In this document: in pieces, positions 8,041 to 16,122 of the stretch
Layout: every line of letters begins with the position of its first letter
Position numbering within the stretch: position 1 is the stretch's first letter
Origin: Chloroflexota bacterium
Lineage (GTDB): Bacteria; Chloroflexota; Anaerolineae; 4572-78; J111
Length of the DNA stretch: 64,000 nucleotides
Direction: 5' to 3'
Assembly: GCA_016860845.1 (NCBI GenBank)
Contig: BOKF01000027.1
Coordinates: 56,941-120,940 of the forward strand
The notes under the pieces: model-generated
Seen by the model: the letters and a program-made list of their open reading frames with translations, nothing else
The model's database searches: none
Told to the model about the DNA's origin: nothing
Program-made: the position numbers and the translations under genes

Positions 8041-8298
8041 ATGCCCTCATTCGAAGAAGATACCCATGTCTTCATCCTCCGCATCTGGCGCGAAGGCCGA
8101 GAGATTGAGGGAGCAGAGCCGGTATGGAGAGGGGTGATTGAACACGTGCCCAGCGGCGAGCGGCGCTATTTGGGAGATTTGGATGAAGTCTCGGATTTTA
8201 TTGTGCCTTATCTGGAAGCAGTGGGTGTAGAGTTCCGTAAGGACTGGCGCATTAAGAATTGGTTCAGGCGGTTGGTCAAGGCTATATTGGACACGTAG
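8041..8298 (+). CDS. Small conserved-type hypothetical protein
   Basis: 85 aa, no recognised domain. It contains FILRIWREGREIEGAEPVWRG followed by VIEHVPSGERRYLGDLDEVSDFIVPYL. My impression, not checked, is that similar short proteins are common in Chloroflexota. The start is the first ATG after an in-frame stop, with no clear ribosome site. It has no membrane segment or signal peptide, and its C-terminus is basic and tryptophan-containing. It lies between the regulator and the RiPP precursor; a role in that pathway is possible but unproven. Confidence 0.6.
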   Translation: MPSFEEDTHVFILRIWREGREIEGAEPVWRGVIEHVPSGERRYLGDLDEVSDFIVPYLEAVGVEFRKDWRIKNWFRRLVKAILDT

Positions 8299-8342
8299 AC
8301 TACTATCGGTATGAAGTCATCAGTAGTTTACTTACTCTAAGA

Positions 8343-8374
8343 GAGGAGGTTTGTAGTCTATGACGCGTCAATGA
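8343..8374 (+). other. Strong ribosome site with a 4-codon frame
   Basis: GAGAGGAGG (8341-8349) is followed 10 nt later by ATG ACG CGT CAA and a TGA stop (8360-8374). It could be a minimal leader frame, or the scar of a gene whose body was lost. The rest of 8299-8499 is AT-rich and noncoding. Confidence 0.25.
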
Positions 8375-8499
8375 GGGTAAGCAGACATATCTTCCTAAAT
8401 TTGATAGGAGATTTGACTGCATAGACAAATATTTTTACCACTTGTCTCTAATTTTATTACAAATTTCATCCTTATACTAACGAAAAACAGGAGGATTTC

Positions 8500-8712
8500 A
8501 TGGCAAAAGAAGATGTCGCAGCGATACTTAAGAAAGCTGCAACCGATGATACTTTCCGGTTAGCTCTGTCGAGAGACTTCGAAAACACGATCAAAATGCA
8601 TGGTCTGCAAGTCGACGCTAATGAACTGACCGCATTAAAGCAAGTAGATTGGCAAACCAGTTTCAATCCAGATGATATGTTGGCAGCTAAGTGGGTCCAT
8701 ATTTATAGTTAG
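8500..8712 (+). CDS. RiPP precursor peptide, Os1348/Nif11-like leader type
   Basis: 70 aa. AGGAGG lies 4 nt before the ATG. Residues 1-50 look like the leader of short NHLP/Os1348-type precursors: VAAILKKAATDDTFRLAL, then an aspartate-rich helix and NELTALKQVD. Residues 51-70 form a predicted core that begins WQTSF and ends AAKWVHIYS. There is no Cys, and Ser/Thr is sparse, which argues against a lanthipeptide and fits radical SAM chemistry on aliphatic or aromatic residues. It is directly upstream of two radical SAM genes. Length, position and leader style support the call; the exact cleavage site is not visible. Confidence 0.75.
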   Translation: MAKEDVAAILKKAATDDTFRLALSRDFENTIKMHGLQVDANELTALKQVDWQTSFNPDDMLAAKWVHIYS

Positions 8713-8858
8713 TTAATTAGAGCGGCTCCAATAAGCTAGTTATCAATATTCGTTTGCAGCGAAACTTTACCAGTAATTCCTTAGCAAATCTTCTAAACAG
8801 CGAAAATAGAGATAGTAGCAAAACAATGGAGCCGCTCTTCTATGTAAGGGGAAATGTC

Positions 8859-9833
8859 ATGAATCTCGGAATTCTTATGTGGAACACGTGCAATGCCAAA
8901 TGTGCTCACTGCGCGGTGAGTTCTGGACCCAAAGAACGGGGTGTAATGACCGATGAGCAGATACGATCATTAATTGACGCAGCATTTTACGACTCGGTTT
9001 CCCCAAAAATAGGTCTCTCTGGGGGCGAGGCGTTCCTCTTCTTTGAGCGACTCTGCCATATCGTTCAATATGCCACAAGTCGGGGTGCGCAGGTTTCGAT
9101 TAACACTAACGGGTTTTGGGCAACTACTCTGGAGAAGGGGATTGAAAAAGTTAGGAAGTTAAAGGAAATGGGACTTTCGCGTCTAGTTGTTTCTACTGAT
9201 GAATATCATGAGAAATACATTCCCCGCGAGCGTATTCTTAATGTAATAAAGGCCTGTAAAACTCTACACCTAGAGGTCGAATTACAGTTTGTAGCAGCAA
9301 AGAATACGGCTCGTCTTGCTGATTTTCTGAGAGACTATGGAGATATATTGTTAAATGTGCGCTGTCGTGAGATACCTTGCCATCCGGTAGGACGAGCACA
9401 AACAGAAGTGAACGAGAAAGATCTATTCTTGGAGGTCGGCGTACCTGATGGTTTATGTCCAAGTGCAATCCTTTCCATATCAGCATATGGTAACGTTATT
9501 CCGTGCTGTAATACAGCAGGTCATTTACCTGCTTTGCAAATTGGTTCCATTGACGAGTCATTAATAGAGCTTTATCAGAAGTTTCAGTCGAGTTCATTAT
9601 TTAAAGTTTTAGTCCGCAAAGGTCCTAAAGCTCTCGTAGAAGCCGCGATTCAAGCAGGATATAAACCTCGTAGCGACGGTTATATCGATCAATGTCACTT
9701 ATGCTATGACCTCTTCAGGGATCAAGCGCTTGCTGCACACCTAAAAGAAGCGGCGGCAGAAATGATAGTCAACGAATTCTATGCCTCTTTTAAGCAGCAA
9801 TTTTTAGAGGTGACGGATACCGAATACGTATAA
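8859..9833 (+). CDS. Radical SAM enzyme, YydG-like peptide epimerase candidate
   Basis: 324 aa from the ATG at 8859, which has AAGGGGA upstream and places the cluster motif near the N-terminus. The frame stays open back to a TTG at 8754. The radical SAM motif is CxxxCxxC at Cys11, Cys15 and Cys18. KIGLSGGEAFLF (GGE motif), SINTNGFWA and LVVSTDEYHEKYIP closely resemble the layout of YydG, the Bacillus epipeptide epimerase. Further cysteines in the C-terminal half (NVRCREIPC, GLCPS, VIPCCN, DQCHLCYD) could hold an auxiliary iron-sulfur cluster. Expected substrate: the neighbouring precursor, converting L- to D-residues. Function is inferred from motifs. Confidence 0.75.
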   Translation: MNLGILMWNTCNAKCAHCAVSSGPKERGVMTDEQIRSLIDAAFYDSVSPKIGLSGGEAFLFFERLCHIVQYATSRGAQVSINTNGFWATTLEKGIEKVRKLKEMGLSRLVVSTDEYHEKYIPRERILNVIKACKTLHLEVELQFVAAKNTARLADFLRDYGDILLNVRCREIPCHPVGRAQTEVNEKDLFLEVGVPDGLCPSAILSISAYGNVIPCCNTAGHLPALQIGSIDESLIELYQKFQSSSLFKVLVRKGPKALVEAAIQAGYKPRSDGYIDQCHLCYDLFRDQALAAHLKEAAAEMIVNEFYASFKQQFLEVTDTEYV

Positions 9834-9873
9834 ATAAAGTAGCAGAGTAGCAAGCCGCTTTTCATTTTTAACA

Positions 9874-11889
9874 ATGACTAAAAATACAATGAGGGTCGCA
9901 CTCGTCAATATGCCGGTTTCGCAGCTCGAAATCCCATCACTCGGATTGAGTCTCCTCAAAGCAGAGATGGCCGAGCGTAACATCCATACAGATATCCATT
10001 ACCTAAGCAATTGGTTTGGAGAAGCAATTGGTTATCCACTGTATTCAACCTTAGCCCGTGGAGAACCGATGGTACATGATCTCAATGCTGAGTGGCTTTT
10101 TGCAGAAGCATTATGGGGACCTGATGAGGAACGTGACAATGATTACCTTAATCTAATAGTACAGGGAGGGTCTCAACATCACCAGAAGAAATCATCTGCC
10201 CAAGAATTAGCCCAATATGCCGAGCGTCTTTTGGCTGCCAGGAGAAAAGTAGGACCATTTATAGAGCGATGTCTGCATCAGATAAACTGGAGTAGTTACC
10301 AAGTAGTTGGGTTCAGTTCCACATTCCAACAACAAATCGCATCACTTGCTCTTGCCAAACAGCTAAAAGTACATTTCCTTGATCTTTTTATAATATTTGG
10401 TGGCGCAAATTGTGAGGGGCCGATGGGTTTAACTATCCTTCGAGCTTTCTCATTTGTAGATGCAGTATGCTTAGGTGAAGGGGATATATCTTTTCCAACA
10501 CTTATAGAAGCAATTTGCTCGAAAGGGAATGTCTCAGTAGTTGTTCCTGGAATTCTGCAGCGAGCGCAGCTTGAGATAGATATTCCGAATCATCCTTCGC
10601 AGAATAATAATCAGTACCATAATATAAATTATGGCAAAGTCACTGATGTAAATAAACTTCCCTATCCAAACTTCGATGACTTTTTTAATCAGCTCACCCA
10701 GATAAATCTGGAGATCCGAAATCATATATATTTGATTTTTGAGTCATCCCGTGGTTGTTGGTGGGGGGAAAAATCCCATTGTACTTTTTGTGGCCTTAAC
10801 GGCTCATCCATGAAATTTCGTCAAAAGAGCGCTTCACGCGCGTTGGCAGAGTTACGCTGGTTACTTGGACGCTACGGTCACTATACACGGAAAATTCTTG
10901 CAAGTGATAACATTATGCCCCATGAATTTCTCCGAGAATTCTTACCAGCACTTTGTGAGCTTAAAATCGACATTGAACTTTTCTACGAGAGCAAAGCAAA
11001 CCTTCGCAAGGAAGACATTAGGTTGTATCGAGATGTAGGCATGCGCAACTTCCAGCCAGGAATTGAAAGCCTGAGTACGCCAGTGCTACGGCTCATGCGT
11101 AAAGGGATTTCGTCTGGCCTGCATAATGTCCAGATACTAAAGTGGTGCCGACAATTTGGGTTAGAGCCGAGCTGGAATTATCTCGTAGGCTTCCCTGGAG
11201 AACAGCCTGAACATTATGAGGAACAAGAAGCGTGGGCCTGGGCCATCCAGCATCTTACACCTCCTGCTTACTGTGGCCCCATTCGTTTTGACCGCTTTAG
11301 TCCTTATTTTGTTGCGCCTAATACATTCGAGGTTTCGAAGCTGCAGCCCTATCCTTCGTATCGTTTCATTTATCCAGAATTGAATGAAGATGAGCTTTTT
11401 GATATTGCCTATTTTTTCATTGGAGAGTTTGAAGGACAGGATAAGATTAATGAGTATACACTACCCTTGCGCAATGCTATCGCCGATTGGCAATCTAATG
11501 CTGAGAGGTATAGTCTGTTTTCAATAAGTACGAAAGATATATTGCTTATCTGCGACTCCCGTAAAGGTGCTGATGAACCTATCCTTGAAGTCTCAGGTCC
11601 GGCGATGCTTATACTCAATACTTGTAGTGATAGAATTACAAATCGATATAGTCTTTTGAATTTGGTCGACTCGAGAAAGGATGTATTTAGGAACATTCAG
11701 GTACTGGAGCAAGCTCTAACATGGCTTACGCACAAAAGGCTACTCCTCTGGGAAGGAGAAAACTGCATAAGCTTGGTTATACCCCTTGGTGATGGGTACA
11801 AGCCACCCCATGTCGGCGCACATCATCTAAGTTCACTAAATTTAGCAGATACTGAGGAGATAATCGTGACATCTAGTTTAGGAAATTAA
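9874..11889 (+). CDS. B12-binding radical SAM RiPP maturase (rSAM_ocin-like)
   Basis: 671 aa. The N-terminal 220 residues form a cobalamin-binding-like domain (VALVNMPVSQ, IIFGGANCEGPMG, CLGEGDISFPTLIEA). The radical SAM domain follows, with the unusual CX7CX2C motif at Cys295, Cys303 and Cys306 (SRGCWWGEKSHCTFCGLNG), a hallmark of the 'RiPP maturation radical SAM protein 1' family. IESLSTPVLRLMRKG and NYLVGFPGE are also typical. The C-terminal 150 residues are family-specific, possibly for substrate recognition. Members are thought to modify RiPP cores, often by methylation. The gene is 40 bp after the first radical SAM gene and equally AT-rich. No exporter or protease gene is adjacent. Confidence 0.85.
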   Translation: MTKNTMRVALVNMPVSQLEIPSLGLSLLKAEMAERNIHTDIHYLSNWFGEAIGYPLYSTLARGEPMVHDLNAEWLFAEALWGPDEERDNDYLNLIVQGGSQHHQKKSSAQELAQYAERLLAARRKVGPFIERCLHQINWSSYQVVGFSSTFQQQIASLALAKQLKVHFLDLFIIFGGANCEGPMGLTILRAFSFVDAVCLGEGDISFPTLIEAICSKGNVSVVVPGILQRAQLEIDIPNHPSQNNNQYHNINYGKVTDVNKLPYPNFDDFFNQLTQINLEIRNHIYLIFESSRGCWWGEKSHCTFCGLNGSSMKFRQKSASRALAELRWLLGRYGHYTRKILASDNIMPHEFLREFLPALCELKIDIELFYESKANLRKEDIRLYRDVGMRNFQPGIESLSTPVLRLMRKGISSGLHNVQILKWCRQFGLEPSWNYLVGFPGEQPEHYEEQEAWAWAIQHLTPPAYCGPIRFDRFSPYFVAPNTFEVSKLQPYPSYRFIYPELNEDELFDIAYFFIGEFEGQDKINEYTLPLRNAIADWQSNAERYSLFSISTKDILLICDSRKGADEPILEVSGPAMLILNTCSDRITNRYSLLNLVDSRKDVFRNIQVLEQALTWLTHKRLLLWEGENCISLVIPLGDGYKPPHVGAHHLSSLNLADTEEIIVTSSLGN

Positions 11890-11891
11890 AG

Positions 11892-13133
11892 TTACTGCGC
11901 ATGCTGCCGGCGCTCCGGGCGATACTCGCTCAGCCGTTCCAGCAGACTGCCTAATTGTTCCAGGCTTTTCAAATTGTGGACCGGCATAAAATCGTCAATG
12001 TAAGGCAGCGCAGTTTGAATGCCGCGCGTCAGCGGCTCGTAACTTTCAGAGCCGAGGAGCGGGTTCAACCAGATGAGGCGGTGGCAGCTCAACTGCAGGC
12101 GATCCATCTCGTGCCGGAGCAGGTCAATGTTGCCCCGGTCCCAGCCATCGCTGATGAGCAGGACAATCGCCCCCTGGCCCAGCACCCGCCGGCCCCACTC
12201 GTAATTGAAGGTTTTGAGCGACTCGCCGATGCGCGTGCCGCCGGCCCAATCGTGAATCGCCAGGGTGGCTTGATCCAGGGCCGCGTCAATATCTTTTTCT
12301 TTGAGATGGTGGGTAATCCGGGTCAGCCGGGTGCTGAAGACAAAGGCCTCGACCTTTTCCAGGCCGTTGCTGATAACATAGACAAATTTGAGCAGCACCC
12401 GCGAGTAGCGCTCCATCGAGCCGCTGATATCGCAAATTACGACCAGCGGCCGGCGCTTGAGTTTACGCCGCCGCCAGGCCAGTTGCAGCGGCTCGCCCCC
12501 GTAACGCAGGTTTTGGCGAAAGGTGCGGCGCATGTCCGGGTACAGGCCATGCCGGGCGCGGGTGCGCCGCCGGGTGCGGCGCTGCTCCAGTTCCCAGACC
12601 ATCGCCTGCATCAGGTGTTTGACTTCTTGCAGTTCCTCCGGCGTCAGGTCGGCGAAATCCTTCTGGCGCAGCACTTCGCGGGCGCTGTAGGTATAAACGG
12701 TATCAATGACCGGCTCTTCCGCCTCCTTTTCCGAACCATCGCCCTGGGCCTCTGACCCTACCGGCTCCAACTCTTCCGGTTTGGGTTGGGGCGGCTTTTT
12801 CAGGAGCGTGCCCAGGTCCATTTCCAGCAGTTCGGTTTCGTCGCGGGCCTGCCAGAACAAATCAAAGGCACGATTGAACAATTCCAGGTGTTCGTAGCGG
12901 CTGACCAGGACGGCCTGGGCCGTATTTTTGAAATCCTCGCGCCGGCCCATGTTAATGTACTTCAACCCCTCCACCAGATCGAGGATTTGGGTCGGCGTCA
13001 CCTTGATTCCAAGCGCCCGCAGCATGCGCCCAAACAGCACCATATTGCGCAGCAGGTGGCCGTGTCCCGGCCCCAGCGGCTCAAGAGAGATTTCCTGGCT
13101 ATCGGGAGTAATGATTGCTTTAGCAGTCCGCAT
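11892..13133 (-). CDS. VWA-domain protein, CoxE-like
   Basis: 413 aa from the ATG at 13133; an in-frame extension to 13202 is repeat sequence. The N-terminal half is helical and acidic (PEELEPVGSEAQGDGSEKEAEE). The C-terminal half is a von Willebrand A domain with a MIDAS motif DISGS (in VVICDISGSMERYSR). Such proteins pair with MoxR AAA+ ATPases as metal-insertion or maturation chaperones; CoxE and CoxD serve molybdenum CO dehydrogenase. Here the MoxR gene is immediately upstream on the same strand, but no CO dehydrogenase genes are in the window, so the client is unknown. Confidence 0.8.
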   Translation of the reverse strand: MRTAKAIITPDSQEISLEPLGPGHGHLLRNMVLFGRMLRALGIKVTPTQILDLVEGLKYINMGRREDFKNTAQAVLVSRYEHLELFNRAFDLFWQARDETELLEMDLGTLLKKPPQPKPEELEPVGSEAQGDGSEKEAEEPVIDTVYTYSAREVLRQKDFADLTPEELQEVKHLMQAMVWELEQRRTRRRTRARHGLYPDMRRTFRQNLRYGGEPLQLAWRRRKLKRRPLVVICDISGSMERYSRVLLKFVYVISNGLEKVEAFVFSTRLTRITHHLKEKDIDAALDQATLAIHDWAGGTRIGESLKTFNYEWGRRVLGQGAIVLLISDGWDRGNIDLLRHEMDRLQLSCHRLIWLNPLLGSESYEPLTRGIQTALPYIDDFMPVHNLKSLEQLGSLLERLSEYRPERRQHAQ

Positions 13134-13139
13134 TGGGTA

Positions 13140-13236
13140 ATCTGTAGATAGTGGATAAAAGATAGCGGATAGCGGATAGCGGATAGAAGATAGTCTATCC
13201 ACTATCTACCATTTACTATCTACTATCTTCCATCAT
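13140..13236. repeat. Heptad-repeat hairpin (GGATAGC/AGATAGT units)
   Basis: 7-bp units of the form GGATAGN or AGATAGN run rightwards and are met by complementary CTATCCA, CTATCTA and CTATCTT units. It separates the MoxR gene from the VWA gene and could form a long hairpin in their shared transcript. Confidence 0.75.
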
Positions 13237-14138
13237 CGGTTCTTCGCGTTGGCCATAATTCGCTGGGCCACAGGCCCCTGGACGTGTTGAATATCGTCCT
13301 GGTACTTCAGCAAGACGCCCAGGGTGTCGTTGATGACCTCATCGCTCAAATCCTCGCGGTCCAGCGCCACCAGCGCGGCGATCCAGTCGAGGGTTTCGGC
13401 GACGCCGGGGAGCTTGTACAGGTCTTCGCGGCGCAATTCCTGCACAAACAAGACGACTTCACGGGCCAGGCGCTCCGGCGCCTGGGGAACTTTGGCCAAA
13501 ACAATATTGTACTCTTTCTCAAACGAGGGGTAATCAATCCAGTGGTACAGGCAGCGCCGCTTGAGAGCATCGTGGATTTCGCGGGTGCGGTTGGAAGTAA
13601 TGACGACCACTGGCGGCTGCTCAGCCTTGATGGTTCCAATTTCCGGCACGGTAATCTGAAAATCAGACAGCACTTCCAGTAAAAAGGCTTCGAACTCCTC
13701 GTCGGCCCGGTCGAGTTCGTCCACCAGCAGCACCGGCTCGATGCCGTCAATCCGCTCGATGGCTTGCAGCAGCGGCCGCTTGAGCAAAAATTCCGGGCCA
13801 AAGATCTTTCTGAGCGCCGTCTGTTCGTCCACCCGGCCGGCGGCTTCAAGGAGGCGAATTTCCAGCATCTGGCGGGTGTAATTCCATTCGTAAACGGCGG
13901 TATTCACATCCAACCCTTCGTAACACTGCAAGCGGATCAGCCGGCGATTGAGCATCGCTGCCAGCACTTTGGCAATTTCGGTTTTGCCCACGCCGGCTTC
14001 CCCCTCCAAAAAGAGAGGCTTGCCCAGCTTCAAAGCCAGAAAAATGGCGGTCGCCAGGCTCCGGTCGGCGATGTAGAGCTGCTGTTTCAGGGTTTCCTGG
14101 ACCTGGTCAATGGACTCGATTTGCGGATTTTTGTTCAA
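13233..14138 (-). CDS. MoxR-family AAA+ ATPase
   Basis: 301 aa. Walker A GEAGVGKT at residues 46-53, Walker B VLLVDELDRADEEFEAF around 136-150, and sensor 1 VVITSNRTREIHDALKRRC around 195-212. These ATPases act with VWA partners in protein maturation; CoxD is an example. It is the upstream gene of a two-gene unit with the VWA protein. No transmembrane segment. Confidence 0.88.
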   Translation of the reverse strand: MNKNPQIESIDQVQETLKQQLYIADRSLATAIFLALKLGKPLFLEGEAGVGKTEIAKVLAAMLNRRLIRLQCYEGLDVNTAVYEWNYTRQMLEIRLLEAAGRVDEQTALRKIFGPEFLLKRPLLQAIERIDGIEPVLLVDELDRADEEFEAFLLEVLSDFQITVPEIGTIKAEQPPVVVITSNRTREIHDALKRRCLYHWIDYPSFEKEYNIVLAKVPQAPERLAREVVLFVQELRREDLYKLPGVAETLDWIAALVALDREDLSDEVINDTLGVLLKYQDDIQHVQGPVAQRIMANAKNR

Positions 14139-14203
14139 GAGGGCCTCCGAAGGAATTATGATAGCTGGAATTTTACCGCCCTGCCTTATTTATGGCAAGT
14201 GAC

Positions 14204-15601
14204 TCAAGCTCTGTGTAGGACCGCCTGGACAGATCTTAGGGCTGTGGTGAAGGAAACTCCGGCGGGAGAGTCATCGGGCGCTGATTTGTAGCCCCCATAA
14301 ATCGCATGTCCCGCTTGCAGCCAGAAACAATCTACCACGGCAAAGCCGGCGGCCCTGAGCCAGGTCAACTGGTCAAAGAGGGGCGAGGGTTTATCAAATG
14401 GGTCGGGGAAGCGGTAATGATTCCATTCGGTCTTGACAAACTGCTCGTACAGTTGTCGAGAGCCGGTTTTGGCCAGGGCCTGCGCTTCCGCCGAGCGATC
14501 CCAGGTGGCGGCAAACAGCTCGCCTGCTTCGGACCGCTGCGGCTGGATCAGGTCGGCAATGAGCAAAACGCCTCGTGGTGACAACCGCTCATAAATCGCG
14601 GCAAAGAGGCGCTGTTTTTGCTCACCGTCCAGGTGATGCACGACCAGCGACGACACAACACAATCAGCCCCTTGCAGGTGCGCCAACCAATCGCCGCTGT
14701 CCAGGTCGAACGGCTCAACCGAGGCCCGTGCCCCAAAGACGTTAAGACGGGCGGCGGCCTGGGTGCGCATCTCCGCCGAGCCGTCGAGCGCGACAACCTG
14801 GGCCTGGGGGAAACAATCCAGCAGCGCGTGCGAGAGAAAACCCTCGCCGCAGCCCAACTCGACAGCACGGAAGGGGCCGGCCTGAGAAAAGGGTAACAGG
14901 GTCAGCAGCACCGCAATTTGTTCTTCACGAGCGGGCACGGCGACTGCCGCAATTTCCTGGTACAGCATGGAGTCGGCTTCAGTCCACTGCTGGACCGGAA
15001 TAATTTCTTTGGTTTTTCGGACCTGCGCTTCCCGAATCGGCTGCAGGGCGCGGTTGACCCGGACCAGATCAAACGCTTCGGGGTCAAAGTCACCGCCGTA
15101 AGGCTCCACTATCTCGCGATGCTCCGGGTGGCGTGGATCTTGTAGAATCTCCAGCAGGTTGGTGTACTCCCAGATACCGCCGCTCTCCTCCGGCGGGCAG
15201 GCGCGCTGGCCAGCCCGGCAAATGGGATACTGGACGTCCGGCTTCGGTGCTAAAATTTTTTCCACTTTAACGACATGCTGCCAATCGTCGGCTAAATCAT
15301 AAAGGTAGATAAATCGGCTCCCCTCAGCCCCGGCGACCTGGCTCAAACGGACCTCATGCGCCGGCCGCACCATTGCATCCGCGAAGACATCGCCCAGCGG
15401 GCCGTAAATAACGCCGTTGATGATAAAACGGTAGCTGTGGTAATTGCCCCAGCCCATCACAATTTGCAGGATCCGGTGCAATTCGTCCAGCCGGATGTCG
15501 CCGCTCACTTGAATTTTCCGCCAAATCGGCGGGATCAGGCCCTTAAGCGAGACTTTGCATTGATAGATCTGCCTCTGATCAGTTTGACTTGATGTCACCA
15601 T
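14204..15601 (-). CDS. PRiA4_ORF3-like domain fused to a SAM methyltransferase
   Basis: 465 aa in one uninterrupted frame. Residues 10-190 match the plasmid pRiA4b ORF-3 family (LKGLIPPIWRKIQV, MGWGNYHSYRF, YLYDLADDWQHVVKVE, YPICRAGQRACPPEESGG). That family is often found as a passenger near mobile elements and has no proven function. Residues 215-440 are a class I SAM-dependent methyltransferase with motif I VELGCGEG (247-254), VVALDGSAEM and VVSSLVVHHLDG. The junction, around 195-215, is continuous without a frameshift. Target unknown. I cannot tell how common this fusion is. Confidence 0.8.
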   Translation of the reverse strand: MVTSSQTDQRQIYQCKVSLKGLIPPIWRKIQVSGDIRLDELHRILQIVMGWGNYHSYRFIINGVIYGPLGDVFADAMVRPAHEVRLSQVAGAEGSRFIYLYDLADDWQHVVKVEKILAPKPDVQYPICRAGQRACPPEESGGIWEYTNLLEILQDPRHPEHREIVEPYGGDFDPEAFDLVRVNRALQPIREAQVRKTKEIIPVQQWTEADSMLYQEIAAVAVPAREEQIAVLLTLLPFSQAGPFRAVELGCGEGFLSHALLDCFPQAQVVALDGSAEMRTQAAARLNVFGARASVEPFDLDSGDWLAHLQGADCVVSSLVVHHLDGEQKQRLFAAIYERLSPRGVLLIADLIQPQRSEAGELFAATWDRSAEAQALAKTGSRQLYEQFVKTEWNHYRFPDPFDKPSPLFDQLTWLRAAGFAVVDCFWLQAGHAIYGGYKSAPDDSPAGVSFTTALRSVQAVLHRA

Positions 15602-15656
15602 GGATTTCCCTCAAAACCTTTCAGTCTTAAGTCACGCTCCGTAAGAAGCCTAGCAC

Positions 15657-16121
15657 CTATCCAGGTCCTGGAGCAGGAAGATATCCCTGTTGTTGGAGCA
15701 ATTTCAACAAGCCGCTCGGATAAAGGGGTTCGGGGCTGCTTTGAAATTCCACTAGAGGTTTCCAGGTTGCCTTAAAGATAAGGCCGCTGTCCTCGTAACC
15801 CACCAGCCAGGGCTGCTCATACAGCGACCGGTCCACAAATTGAGCGTCGTAAACTTGAACAATCTCATGGCCGGGCTGCCCGTCGTAAGTAAAAACATTT
15901 TCCAGGACACCCAGGTAGCGCACCTGCCTAATTTCAGCGCCAAACTCTTCCCGAACTTCGCGGACCAGGGCCTCCTGGCTGTACTCGCCGAAATGAATGC
16001 CACCCCCAACAGGGCGATAAAAAATCTCTTTCTTGAGCGGGTCAAGGCTTTCGGCAGCCAGGATCATCCCTTGATAACTAAATACACAAATCACCAACGC
16101 CCGAATTTGTCCGGGTAGCAT
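15657..16121 (-). CDS. Nudix hydrolase
   Basis: 154 aa. A complete canonical Nudix box runs from Gly40 through Glu46 to RevrEEfGa at 54-62, giving the GX5EX7REUXEEXGU pattern. It should hydrolyse a nucleoside diphosphate linked to another group; the substrate is not predictable. The ATG at 16121 is 1 bp past the stop of the upstream membrane protein, with GGAGGAG inside that gene's end, so the two are translationally coupled. A longer reading to 16475 is only the wrong frame of the neighbour. Confidence 0.88.
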   Translation of the reverse strand: MLPGQIRALVICVFSYQGMILAAESLDPLKKEIFYRPVGGGIHFGEYSQEALVREVREEFGAEIRQVRYLGVLENVFTYDGQPGHEIVQVYDAQFVDRSLYEQPWLVGYEDSGLIFKATWKPLVEFQSSPEPLYPSGLLKLLQQQGYLPAPGPG

Positions 16122-16122
16122 C

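Noticed and set aside
13134..13202. N-terminal extension of the VWA protein
   Set aside because: The extra codons are heptad-repeat sequence with no ribosome site; the internal ATG at 13133 starts the conserved part.
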